A DNA stretch of 64,000 nucleotides, from positions 434,001 through 498,000 of the forward strand of contig NZ_FNGY01000003.1 in the NCBI RefSeq assembly GCF_900103665.1. Reading direction: 5' to 3'. Shown in pieces: positions 7,259 through 15,397 of the stretch; position 1 is the stretch's first letter; each line of letters begins with the position of its first letter. The position numbers were made by a program, and so were the translations under genes. Source of the DNA: Pedobacter steynii (GTDB lineage Bacteria > Bacteroidota > Bacteroidia > Sphingobacteriales > Sphingobacteriaceae). The notes beneath the pieces were generated by a model. The model was not told the DNA's origin. It worked only from the letters and a program-made list of their open reading frames with translations, and ran no database searches.

Positions 7259-7702
7259 ATGATGATGAAACGAATAATTCTTGTAGTGCTCTTGTTTACC
7301 GGATTTGCGGTTAAAGCACAACACAATCCTGATGATCAGATCTTGTCGGACAACTGGGATGTGGTAGGCGGTGTTGATTTTAAGATTGTAAAGGATTCAG
7401 AAATGTATGCCGTTTATACTCCTGAGATCAAGAAACATGCGAACAAGGCTTTTGAACTGGAAGGATATATTGTTCCCATCAAGGATGGCATGAAACAGAC
7501 CAAATTCATGCTTTCAACGTTACCTATTAACCAATGTTTCTATTGCGGAAAGAATGGCGTTCCCATTATGGTATTGGTAGAAATGGCGGAGCCGATCAAA
7601 TTTACCTATAAGACCATTGTAGTAAAAGGTACGCTAAAATTAAACCCGGGCAATGCGATGGATAACCCTCCTATTTCCCTGGTAAATGCAAAATCGATAT
7701 AA
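7259..7702 (+). CDS. DUF3299-like secreted protein in the zinc block
   Basis: 147 aa with a cleavable signal peptide (MMMKRIILVVLLFTGFAVKA, cut near residue 20). The mature part has a beta-rich OB-like pattern with EGYIVPIKD, then an NQCFYCG motif whose paired cysteines may bind metal or form a disulfide. The block EGYIVP...FMLSTLP...VKGTLKL fits the DUF3299 pattern. Proteins of this family occur next to Zur-regulated ABC transporters in Proteobacteria, and their exact role is unsettled. Three consecutive ATG codons open the gene (7259, 7262, 7265). It lies 51 bases after the permease and 2 bases before the Fur-family gene, so it is part of the same operon. Confidence 0.7.
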   Translation: MMMKRIILVVLLFTGFAVKAQHNPDDQILSDNWDVVGGVDFKIVKDSEMYAVYTPEIKKHANKAFELEGYIVPIKDGMKQTKFMLSTLPINQCFYCGKNGVPIMVLVEMAEPIKFTYKTIVVKGTLKLNPGNAMDNPPISLVNAKSI

Positions 7703-7704
7703 TC

Positions 7705-8139
7705 ATGAGACTAGATCCCGTAAATATTTTAAAAGAGCACGACCTTAAACACACCAGACAAAGGGTGCGTGTACTGGAAGAAATTGCTTTGGACACCGTA
7801 GCCATCTCTCAGCCGGAACTCGAGAAAAAGCTGGGTAAAGAGATCGACAGGGTAACTTTATACAGAATCCTGAACACTTATGAAGATAAGGGGATTCTTC
7901 ACCGCATCATGGATATGAACGGAACGGCAAACTATGCCATCTGCTCTTCCTCCTGCTCCGAAGATCACCATCATGACGAACATGTGCACTTTAACTGTAC
8001 CACCTGTTCAAAGATTTACTGCCTTGAAGTCGTGGTCCCTAAGATAAAAATGCCAAAGGGCTTTACGGCAAAAACCGTAAACACTACTGCTTACGGTACT
8101 TGCGAAAAATGTAATGCCCTTTTAGAAACCCCGGCTTAA
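7705..8139 (+). CDS. zur: Fur-family repressor, probable Zur
   Basis: 144 aa with a winged-helix domain (LKHTRQRVRVLEEI, then DRVTLYRILNTYEDKGILHRI) and a C-terminal dimerisation domain. Metal ligands visible: a His cluster at 88-95 (HHH-x2-H-x-H), and two zinc-site pairs CxxC at 98-101 and 133-136. Zur, Fur and PerR cannot be separated with certainty by eye. The company of a COG0523 GTPase, MerC-like protein and DUF3299 argues for a zinc sensor. It is the last gene of the operon it probably controls through the dyad at 4720-4746, giving negative feedback. It ends 7 bases from the convergent dipeptidase gene. Confidence 0.82.
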   Translation: MRLDPVNILKEHDLKHTRQRVRVLEEIALDTVAISQPELEKKLGKEIDRVTLYRILNTYEDKGILHRIMDMNGTANYAICSSSCSEDHHHDEHVHFNCTTCSKIYCLEVVVPKIKMPKGFTAKTVNTTAYGTCEKCNALLETPA

Positions 8140-8146
8140 TTTAGTT

Positions 8147-9217
8147 TTAAGCCCAGGCTTTATAAAGGAAATTTAGCCAGTTTTGATGAAAGATATGGTC
8201 CAGATCTTCCGCAGAATAACCTTTTGCGGAAAGCATGGCAACCATCTTTTGCAAGTCTGAAATGGTATCCAGATCTAATGGAGATTGCTCCGTTCCGAAA
8301 GCCCCATCAAGGTCAGAACCTATTCCGATATGACGCGCATTTCCTGCAAGCTGACAAATATGATCCATATTGGCCACCACCTTTTCCAGGTCACAGTTCA
8401 TACTTTGTGGTGTAGACACTCCCCTTTCCCAGTTCGGCACGAGCATCCAGGCATCTAAAGCACCTCCAATCACAGCTCCGCGTTCAATCAATGCAAGGAC
8501 CTGCTCATCGCTATATTGACGGTTATGGTTTACAAAAGCCCTGCAATTGTTATGGCTTGCCCAGACAGGCCCTGAGAAATTAGCTAAGGCCTGCCAGAAT
8601 GCATCATCACAAAGGTGTGTGGCATCCAGAATAATGTTCAAACGCTCCATCTCTTTAAGTAAAGCTAAGCCCTGCGCGCCCATTTCTCCAATTGCATCCG
8701 TTCCATTGGCATACCTTCCCGGACCATAATGTGCCGGACCAATCGCCCTTAACCCGTATTGATGAGCCCTTTCCAGGTAGCTGAGGTCTACAATAGAATC
8801 TGCACCTTCAAGGCTCAGGATATAACCAATCGTTTTATTGTCATTAGCGGTTCCATCATTCCAGTATTCATAATGCGCTTTCAGTTGGGCGGCATTACGA
8901 ATCTGGACCATTTCCCCGGCTTCTTCCATTGTTTGGTACCAGGAAAGCTGTGCCTGTGTCTGGGCCCATGCCTGCTCCGGAGAATTCCAACCCGGAATCA
9001 CACTTCCGGGTTTTACATAACGGGCAATCTGAGTGGCGACAACAATACCGATATTTCCTTTCCTGAGCTCAGGAAAGGAAACCGTAGACCTTTCCCGGTC
9101 AGGCTTATCTGTCATTCCCTTTTCCAGGGCACGAATCGCTTGCACAGGTAACCTTAAATCCCTGTTCCATTCCATGGCATTCATACTGAGATCCAGGTGG
9201 GCATCTATTATAAACAT
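8147..9217 (-). CDS. Membrane dipeptidase (peptidase family M19)
   Basis: 356 aa, full length for the M19 (renal dipeptidase) TIM-barrel family. Seen: the first zinc motif DAHLDL (5-10), LEGAD with the bridging Glu, ATHLCDDAFW and ASHNNCRAF holding the later His ligands, and GIGSDLDGAFG. These enzymes cleave dipeptides, often with a D-residue at the C-terminal position, as in peptidoglycan-derived peptides. No signal peptide is present, so it should act in the cytoplasm. It is the last gene of the minus-strand run SusC-SusD-RidA-M19, implying that the outer-membrane pair imports a peptide that this enzyme hydrolyses. Confidence 0.9.
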   Translation of the reverse strand: MFIIDAHLDLSMNAMEWNRDLRLPVQAIRALEKGMTDKPDRERSTVSFPELRKGNIGIVVATQIARYVKPGSVIPGWNSPEQAWAQTQAQLSWYQTMEEAGEMVQIRNAAQLKAHYEYWNDGTANDNKTIGYILSLEGADSIVDLSYLERAHQYGLRAIGPAHYGPGRYANGTDAIGEMGAQGLALLKEMERLNIILDATHLCDDAFWQALANFSGPVWASHNNCRAFVNHNRQYSDEQVLALIERGAVIGGALDAWMLVPNWERGVSTPQSMNCDLEKVVANMDHICQLAGNARHIGIGSDLDGAFGTEQSPLDLDTISDLQKMVAMLSAKGYSAEDLDHIFHQNWLNFLYKAWA

Positions 9218-9229
9218 AGGTCTAACACA

Positions 9230-9700
9230 TTATTGATGTAATTCAAAAACAGCTTCTACTTCTACCGGAATATTATCCGGCAAAGAGCCCATCCCTACCG
9301 CACTACGTACACCTATTCCATTCTCATGGCCCCAAACCGAAGCAAACAATTCGCTGCATCCATTGATAATGTAAGGATGTCTTTCAAAGTCTGCCGAACA
9401 ATTCACCATCCCCAGCACTTTGATCACGCGCTTTACCACATCAAGGCTACCAAAATTAGTCACAATGGTAGACAACATGGTGAGTCCAACCTGACGGGCT
9501 GCCAGTTTTCCTGCTTCCAGGTCCATATCCTCCCCGATCCGGCCAATGATCAACGACTTGTCCGTTTGTACCGGTCCGTGTCCTGATAAATATAAATATT
9601 TACCGTCTACTAAAAACGGCTTATAAATCCCTAATGGCTGCGGGGCCGGAGGTAACACTAAATCTAATTTTAAAAATGCTTCTTGGGCTGATAAATTCAT
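9230..9700 (-). CDS. RidA/YjgF-family protein
   Basis: 156 aa with the trimeric YjgF/YER057c/UK114 fold: YLYLSGHGPVQ near the start of the core, AARQVGLTML in the central helix, and IPVEVEAVFEL at the end. RidA enzymes hydrolyse reactive enamines and imines made from amino acids by PLP enzymes. This member belongs to a longer subgroup (156 rather than about 128 aa), and the catalytic Arg of classic RidA is not clearly at its usual place, so deaminase activity is uncertain. It lies 12 bases before the M19 dipeptidase gene and 33 bases after SusD, consistent with amino acid or peptide catabolism. Confidence 0.87.
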   Translation of the reverse strand: MNLSAQEAFLKLDLVLPPAPQPLGIYKPFLVDGKYLYLSGHGPVQTDKSLIIGRIGEDMDLEAGKLAARQVGLTMLSTIVTNFGSLDVVKRVIKVLGMVNCSADFERHPYIINGCSELFASVWGHENGIGVRSAVGMGSLPDNIPVEVEAVFELHQ

Positions 9701-9733
9701 GGTATTTGTTATAAAAATTGAGTATTAAATTGT

Positions 9734-11269
9734 TTACTGTTTGTCCCACCATACACGGGTGGTTAAGGTATTTGCGCCCTGACGCGAAATGGCATCCTGG
9801 ATATTTTTTGCATTACTGGCACCCTCGGCATTCGGGTAAATCAACCTTCTTGGAATGGTCCCACCTGTTACGTTGCCAGGATAATTGACCGGAATCAACA
9901 CCGGATATCCGGTTCTTCTCCAATTGGCAAACACCTCATATTCATCGATATATAAAGCCGCCCAGATCTGAGTATGGATCTGTTCCATTTGTTTATCAAA
10001 CGTTCCGGCAACATCGAATGGATGGGCAGTCAGATACTGATTGATTTTATCTGAGGAAATTGCGTAAGCACTGCCATACATAGCTGCATTGTCAAATGAT
10101 CCAGTCACTCCTTTAACATAAAACTGACCGGCACTCCCCACATTATTCCATCCGCGGGCTGCGGCTTCAGCGAGGTAAAGGTTCGTTTCTGCATTTCCAA
10201 GAACAAGTAATGGTGCATCAAGTCTGAGTACAGTATTCTGATTAGGCTCGGAATAGGTACCAAGGTCATTGGCCGAAGGTGCCGTTCCGGTTCCATTTGG
10301 AAAACCTTTTTGAATGGCAGGATTAGGATCCTGTGTGGTCCCCACCCACACTCCGGAATAAACACTCAACCTAGGGTCATTGTTATTTTTCAAATAATTA
10401 ATAAAGGTCGTACTTAGCTTTCCGCCTTCAATGTTATTTTTACCAAAAGAGTTCGCAGAAAAATCCCTGCTTCTCGATTCCCTCGCGGTAGGATTACGGT
10501 TCAGGTCCTGCGGACCATCGCTATATCTCATGATCGCATTATCTTCCTTATTCAGAATAACACCACCGGCGATTGCCTTTTTCACCCAGGTCTCAGAGAG
10601 TGCAGCATCTTTTTTAGTTAACCTTAAGCCCAAACGAAGCATCAGCGAATAGGCGAATTTCTTCCATTTCCCGGCATCGCCACCGTAAATAAAATCATTA
10701 CCTCCATACGAGGCTTTTGCGGCATCAAGTCCAGCTGCAGCTTCATCCAACTCTTTCAGCATGTCTTTATATATGGTCTCTTGAGCATCGTATTTAGGGG
10801 TAAAGTTAAGGCCAGTCAGCCCTTTTCCGGCTTCACTGTAAGGCACATCACCATAAAGGTCCGTCATCCTGTGGTAAATGTATACCCGCCAGATGCGTGC
10901 CACATTTAATTTATTCACCTCGGCCGGAGTTGCTTTAACAGCCCTGATCACTTCCTCAATTTCATTTACGGCAGTAGGATAACCATCCGTGAAGTAAGGT
11001 GCCTGATAGAAATCATTGGCAAAATATTTATCTCCTATTCCGGAAACTTCTTTATAGGTAGCATAATGCTGAATGAAACCACCCAGGTTTAAAACACCGG
11101 TAAGGTAATAACTGTTGCTCATCGTGCTGAGGAGCGATTTGGAAAACAAAAACGCAGGTGTCGGTGTAGACAGGGAATTTGGGTTTTTATTCAGGTCACC
11201 AAAATCTTTTTTACATCCTGATATGGCCAGGATCAATACTGCACTTATATAGTATATATATCTTTTCAT
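9734..11269 (-). CDS. SusD/RagB-family outer-membrane lipoprotein
   Basis: 511 aa. The N-terminus MKRYIYYISAVLILAISGCKKDFGDLNKNPN has a lipobox ending at Cys19 and the usual SusD start. TPR-like helices follow (IWRVYIYHRMTDLYGDVPYSEA), and the C-terminal region has NAETNLYLAEAAARG, all typical of the SusD-like family. SusD proteins cap the SusC channel on the cell surface and bind the ligand. No polysaccharide-degrading enzyme is in the operon; the downstream genes are RidA and a dipeptidase, so the ligand is more likely a peptide than a glycan. It lies 11 bases after the SusC gene. Confidence 0.94.
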   Translation of the reverse strand: MKRYIYYISAVLILAISGCKKDFGDLNKNPNSLSTPTPAFLFSKSLLSTMSNSYYLTGVLNLGGFIQHYATYKEVSGIGDKYFANDFYQAPYFTDGYPTAVNEIEEVIRAVKATPAEVNKLNVARIWRVYIYHRMTDLYGDVPYSEAGKGLTGLNFTPKYDAQETIYKDMLKELDEAAAGLDAAKASYGGNDFIYGGDAGKWKKFAYSLMLRLGLRLTKKDAALSETWVKKAIAGGVILNKEDNAIMRYSDGPQDLNRNPTARESRSRDFSANSFGKNNIEGGKLSTTFINYLKNNNDPRLSVYSGVWVGTTQDPNPAIQKGFPNGTGTAPSANDLGTYSEPNQNTVLRLDAPLLVLGNAETNLYLAEAAARGWNNVGSAGQFYVKGVTGSFDNAAMYGSAYAISSDKINQYLTAHPFDVAGTFDKQMEQIHTQIWAALYIDEYEVFANWRRTGYPVLIPVNYPGNVTGGTIPRRLIYPNAEGASNAKNIQDAISRQGANTLTTRVWWDKQ

Positions 11270-11280
11270 TGGAGTAATTT

Positions 11281-14200
11281 TTAAAATTTAACACTTAAGT
11301 TTAATCCATAGCTTCTGGTACGGGGCACGCCAAACTGTTCAATCCCCTGTGCATTTCCTGCACTAAATACAGATTCAGGATCCACATTTGGTGTTTTCTT
11401 GTACAGAATAAAAAGATTACGGCCTACCAGGGAAAGGGTTGCTGAGCTCAATTTCGACAACATTTTCACCTTACTAACCGGCAACTGATAACTCAGTACA
11501 ACCTGACGAAGCTTGATAAAACTGGCATCATACACAAATAAAGAAGAGATATTTCTGAAACCATCACCATAGTATTTTTCCAGCAACGAAGGGTCGATTA
11601 CCATGTTCACCGGTTTTCCGGATACATCTACTCCACTAATTGGCACTCCGGTGTCTCTGCCTGCAAGTGTCATTTTCGTTAAGCCCATCCTTGTACCATA
11701 TAGATCGGTTCCTGAATAAAGACTTCCACCAAACTTACCGTCAATCAGTACATTCAGGCTAAATCTTTTGTATTTAAAATCATTGGAAAAACCAACAGAC
11801 CATGGATGAACACCTTGTCCTAGCTCTTCAAGAGGCCCTGGAACCGGTGTAGCCACACCACCGGAAACATTATATACAGTTTTCCCATTGGCATCCTTTA
11901 ATTCTCTTCGTCCCATAATGATACTATATGGACTTCCTACCTGACTATAGATATAAGCATATCCATTTACTGCGCTGGCCATGACAATAGAATTCAGGTT
12001 TTCAGCAAGCTTTAATACTTTATTTTTGTTGTAAGCAGTGTTTACACTTGTGCTCCAGGAGAAATCAGGTTTGTCTATAATTTTTCCAGTGATTAAGAGC
12101 TCTACTCCTTTATTGCTGATCTCCCCCACATTTAATAAGGCTGTACGGTAACCCGAACTTGTGGAAACAGTCGTTTCTACAATATCTTTGGTCGTGCTCC
12201 TGTCGTACCAGGCAAAATCTATCCCTAATCTATTATCAAATAAAGAAGCTTCAAATCCTGCTTCAAAGGTGGTAGAGGTTAAAGGGCTTAAATTAGGATT
12301 AGGAATTCTGGTGCTCGTTACCTGCTGCAATTGCTGCCCCAGGTGCCCGTTCTGAATCATCGTATAGGAAGGATTTAACGCGTAAGGTTCTGGTGTAGCA
12401 CCTCCAACCTGTGCCCATGAGGACCTTAACTTGGCAAATTGAACCCATGAAGGCATTTTAACGATCTGGGAAAGGATCACACTCGTTCCAATGGAAGGAT
12501 AGAAAATGGTGTTGTTTTTCGGAGCAAGTGTTGAAAACCAATCCTGGCGACCAGTTACGGTTAAAAATACCAGGTTTTTGTAGTCGAAATCTGCTGAACC
12601 AAATAAGGAAGAAGTCCTGGTCTTCCCATAAGGATAAGTCTGATTTACTGTTCCAAGATTAGATACAGAATAAAAGCCAGGAGTGATGAAATCTTTTCCC
12701 TGGATGATCACTTCGTCCCGGGTAGAAGACCTGTTATTGACACCGAATAAGGCATTCAAAGAGAAATCTTTAAACAGGTTTTGCTTGTTATAATTGATCG
12801 TCGCCTCGGTATTGATGGTGGTCAGGTTAGATCGCTCCTCTTTTGCTCCGCCCAAAGGGGTATATAAAGACTTGCTTGGAACCACGCCAAAGTATTTAAA
12901 GTTGTTATAATCCTGACCAATTCTCGCATTGAAAAACAATTCAGGCAATACATTCAATTTTACATTTACCATAGATAAAAAACGATTCCGGGTATCGTTC
13001 TTTTCAAACTTGTTGACTACAAAATAAGGATTACTGGCAATAGGAACAGGGTTCCAGGCCACTTCATCTCCATTGGCGTCATATCCCGGAGAGAGGTTGC
13101 GGATGTCTACCGTATTTCCAATCAGATAAGTTCCCCAGTTAGGATTACCGTAAGCATCGTTTACCACGGTTCTGTTTTTAGCATTTTCAAGGTTGTATTG
13201 TGCTACCGCATCAATTCTTAACCATTTGCTTAACACCAGTTCGCCGGCAAAGTTAAAGGTCTTTCTATTGAAATTGGTATTGGGAACAATCCCTCTGTTG
13301 TTCATATCAGATGCAGAAAACCGTCCATTGGCGGATTCATTTCCTCCGGTAAGTGCCAGCGTATTGGTCGTCGTAGTTCCTGTCTGATAGAAATTCTGAA
13401 TGTTGTTTTTTTGTGGACTGTAAGGTCTTTTGACCCCATCAAACTGAATCACATCTGAACCATCCATTTTGGCACCCCAGGAAGATCGTCCTGCAGCAAT
13501 TGCTTCTGCCTGAGTAAGGGGCTTAACACCGTTTTTACCTGATCCATATTCATATTGCCATTCCGGGATCACTAAGGGTGATTCCATTGTAAATGCGGAG
13601 TTAAAATCGATGCCCACACCTTTCTGTGCAGCACCTCGCTTAGTTTTGATAAGGATTACTCCATTGGAGGCCAATGAGCCATACAAGGCCGCAGCCGTTC
13701 CTCCTTTTAATACGGTAATGCTTTGGATGTCGTCGGGATTGATTCCTGAAATCCCATCTCCCCTGTCGATGTTTAACCCATTGGCAATGCCGTCAGAAGT
13801 ATAACCCTCAGTTTGTGGAAGCCCCAATAAGGTATTGTCTATCGGCATATCATTCACTACGTATAAAGGTTGGTTATTTCCATTCAGGGAACCGTTACCA
13901 CGAATAATGACCCTGCTGGAGCCACTCGGTCCTGTAGCCGTACTTGTTGCATTTACACCAGCAACCTTTCCTACCAGCGCATTGGCAAGGTTTGTTTCCC
14001 TCGCCTGGGTAAATTCCGTGCCTTTCACCTCGGTCAGCGCGTAAGCCAAAGCCTTCCGGTCTTTCTTGATCCCCATAGCTGTTACCACTACCTGGTTTAA
14101 AGTATTCTCCTCGGCGACAGACAGCACCACATCGATCGTCGTTTCATTGTTTACAGGCACTTCTTTTCTTTTGTACCCAACATAGGTAAAGATCAGAATC

Positions 14201-14451
14201 TGAGGGCCATCAGGAATTCTTAACGCAAAGTTTCCGTTTTCATCAGTCTTCGTTCCGATTTTCGGATCTGATTTTAGCACAACAGATACTCCGGGAATAG
14301 AAAGTTGGTCGTCGGAAGCAGTTACCCGGCCTTTGATCTCCCTTAAGTTTTTATTGTTAAATGCTGAGAAGGCCTCTTTTGCAAAAACCCGTCCTGAGAA
14401 CACCATTAACGGTATCAGCAACATTAAGCATAAATGTAGTTTTCGAATCAT
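11281..14451 (-). CDS. SusC/RagA-family TonB-dependent receptor
   Basis: 1056 aa. Order seen: signal peptide (1-24), carboxypeptidase-D-like beta-sandwich (about 38-112, IKGRVTASDDQLSIPGVSV), the SusC signature LNQVVVTAMGIKKDRKALAYA as TonB box and linker, plug domain with VIIRGNGSLNGNNQPLYVV and GGTAAALYGS, then a 22-strand barrel ending in the aromatic residue of LNLSVKF. It forms the import channel paired with SusD downstream and is powered by TonB. A TATATTTG -7 box lies at 14492-14499 and TTGCA dyads lie further upstream, so expression is probably controlled by a dimeric regulator. No anti-sigma or HTCS gene is adjacent. Confidence 0.96.
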   Translation of the reverse strand: MIRKLHLCLMLLIPLMVFSGRVFAKEAFSAFNNKNLREIKGRVTASDDQLSIPGVSVVLKSDPKIGTKTDENGNFALRIPDGPQILIFTYVGYKRKEVPVNNETTIDVVLSVAEENTLNQVVVTAMGIKKDRKALAYALTEVKGTEFTQARETNLANALVGKVAGVNATSTATGPSGSSRVIIRGNGSLNGNNQPLYVVNDMPIDNTLLGLPQTEGYTSDGIANGLNIDRGDGISGINPDDIQSITVLKGGTAAALYGSLASNGVILIKTKRGAAQKGVGIDFNSAFTMESPLVIPEWQYEYGSGKNGVKPLTQAEAIAAGRSSWGAKMDGSDVIQFDGVKRPYSPQKNNIQNFYQTGTTTTNTLALTGGNESANGRFSASDMNNRGIVPNTNFNRKTFNFAGELVLSKWLRIDAVAQYNLENAKNRTVVNDAYGNPNWGTYLIGNTVDIRNLSPGYDANGDEVAWNPVPIASNPYFVVNKFEKNDTRNRFLSMVNVKLNVLPELFFNARIGQDYNNFKYFGVVPSKSLYTPLGGAKEERSNLTTINTEATINYNKQNLFKDFSLNALFGVNNRSSTRDEVIIQGKDFITPGFYSVSNLGTVNQTYPYGKTRTSSLFGSADFDYKNLVFLTVTGRQDWFSTLAPKNNTIFYPSIGTSVILSQIVKMPSWVQFAKLRSSWAQVGGATPEPYALNPSYTMIQNGHLGQQLQQVTSTRIPNPNLSPLTSTTFEAGFEASLFDNRLGIDFAWYDRSTTKDIVETTVSTSSGYRTALLNVGEISNKGVELLITGKIIDKPDFSWSTSVNTAYNKNKVLKLAENLNSIVMASAVNGYAYIYSQVGSPYSIIMGRRELKDANGKTVYNVSGGVATPVPGPLEELGQGVHPWSVGFSNDFKYKRFSLNVLIDGKFGGSLYSGTDLYGTRMGLTKMTLAGRDTGVPISGVDVSGKPVNMVIDPSLLEKYYGDGFRNISSLFVYDASFIKLRQVVLSYQLPVSKVKMLSKLSSATLSLVGRNLFILYKKTPNVDPESVFSAGNAQGIEQFGVPRTRSYGLNLSVKF

Positions 14452-14491
14452 GTTTGGTTTTGGTTAGGTGGTTGGTTCAGTTTATTAGCTT

Positions 14492-14499
14492 CAAATATA
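14492..14499 (-). promoter_or_regulatory. -7 promoter element (TATATTTG) for susC
   Basis: An exact TAnnTTTG match on the minus strand, 40 bases upstream of the susC start at 14451, giving a leader of roughly 35 bases. No good TTG at -33 is seen; the dyad at 14517-14533 occupies that region, suggesting that a bound regulator controls this promoter. Confidence 0.5.
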
Positions 14500-14516
14500 G
14501 AATTGTTTATTTCATA

Positions 14517-14533
14517 TTGCATATTTTTTGCAA
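14517..14533. promoter_or_regulatory. TTGCA-N7-TGCAA dyad upstream of susC (copy 1)
   Basis: The 17-mer TTGCATATTTTTTGCAA has inverted arms TTGCA/TGCAA. Its exact reverse complement recurs at 14705-14721. Adjacent bases (14529-14549) give a further overlapping TTGCAA pair. The position beside the susC -7 box fits an operator. The binding protein is unknown. Confidence 0.45.
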
Positions 14534-14704
14534 TAAAATTTTGCAAATAAAACATAAACACCTTAAAACCACATTAGAGCAGGAAAAAGAAAAGAAAAGC
14601 AGGATTCAACTGCTGGAATTTTGCAGACAATTCTGCAGAAGAACCTCAAATTTAAAGTCCAAAATTCTGGAAAAAGAAAAACATTTAGGAGTAACGCGTC
14701 AAAT

Positions 14705-14721
14705 TTGCAAAAAATATGCAA
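14705..14721. promoter_or_regulatory. TTGCA-N7-TGCAA dyad upstream of susC (copy 2)
   Basis: TTGCAAAAAATATGCAA is the exact reverse complement of the 17-mer at 14517-14533, 171 bases away. Two identical dyads around one promoter suggest cooperative binding or DNA looping by a dimeric regulator. Confidence 0.45.
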
Positions 14722-14836
14722 ACAGAAATCAATTGATTTAAAAAAAAAGAGGTCATGCCTGACGGCCTTTAACGAAGCCAGAATTACACTTCAAGGTTAA
14801 ATAAGTCAAGCGGTAATCTGGCGATTAACCTCAAAA

Positions 14837-14870
14837 AAATAGCCTGTATCGTTTACGATACAGGCTATTT
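14837..14870 (-). terminator. Strong intrinsic terminator after the FKBP gene
   Basis: A perfect 15-bp stem (14837-14851 with 14856-14870) closes a TTTA loop. On the minus strand it is followed by a run of seven T, so it ends the YyaL-FKBP transcript 20 bases after the FKBP stop. It could also act weakly in the plus direction. Confidence 0.85.
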
Positions 14871-14889
14871 TAATATAAACTAAGATCTA

Positions 14890-15390
14890 CTAGTGACCTT
14901 CGTGACCATCAGCACCGTGTGCATGGCCATGACTTAATTCTTCTTGAGTCGCCTCACGTACAGTAAGGATTTTACCTGCAAAAATCAGGTTTTTACCAGC
15001 CATAGGGTGATTTAAATCTACAGAAACGGCAGTCTCATGAATCGCAGTAACACCTGCTCTGAAATGATTGCCTTGGTTATCCTGCAAAGGAATAACATCA
15101 CCTACAGCAGGCAATCCAGCTTCTTTAAACATGTCGATTGGCAAGTCAGCAAAAGCTCCCGGATCTAATTCACCGTAACCATCAGCTGCAGTAAGCTCAA
15201 AGCCATACTCATCACCAACATTCAATCCTGCCAAATGCTCTTCAAATTTTGGCAACATCATTCCTGTACCATATAGAAATACAAGTGCATTTTGCTCATC
15301 TGCTTTCTCTACAAAAACTTGTTGTCCTTCTTCATTAGTCGTATGCAATTCGTACGTTAATGATACTACTGTATTGGGTTTAATACTCAT
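14890..15390 (-). CDS. SlyD-type FKBP peptidyl-prolyl isomerase
   Basis: 166 aa: an FKBP domain split by an IF (insert-in-flap) chaperone domain in the SlyD pattern. FLYGTGMMLPKFEEHLAGL precedes the insert (YGELDPGAFADLPIDMF), and NHPMAGKNLIFAGKI follows. The C-terminal 15 residues are His-rich (HGHAHGADGHEGH), like the metal-binding tail of E. coli SlyD, which supplies nickel and folds proline-limited clients. It acts in the cytoplasm, as no signal peptide is present. It lies 7 bases after the YyaL-like gene on the same strand and is followed by a strong terminator, so the two form a short operon. Confidence 0.92.
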   Translation of the reverse strand: MSIKPNTVVSLTYELHTTNEEGQQVFVEKADEQNALVFLYGTGMMLPKFEEHLAGLNVGDEYGFELTAADGYGELDPGAFADLPIDMFKEAGLPAVGDVIPLQDNQGNHFRAGVTAIHETAVSVDLNHPMAGKNLIFAGKILTVREATQEELSHGHAHGADGHEGH

Positions 15391-15397
15391 TATGATG

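Larger units (their letters stand above)
14452..14889. other. 438-base intergenic region between susC and the FKBP gene
   Basis: An AT-rich gap between two minus-strand genes. It holds the susC -7 box, two copies of a TTGCA dyad and the FKBP terminator, each listed separately. An open plus-strand frame crosses it, but its product is a run of K/Q/I without domain character and is judged spurious. Confidence 0.6.

Noticed and set aside
14361..14741. 126-codon plus-strand frame upstream of and overlapping susC
   Set aside because: It runs antisense to the susC start and through regulatory DNA; composition is K/Q/I-rich with no domain.
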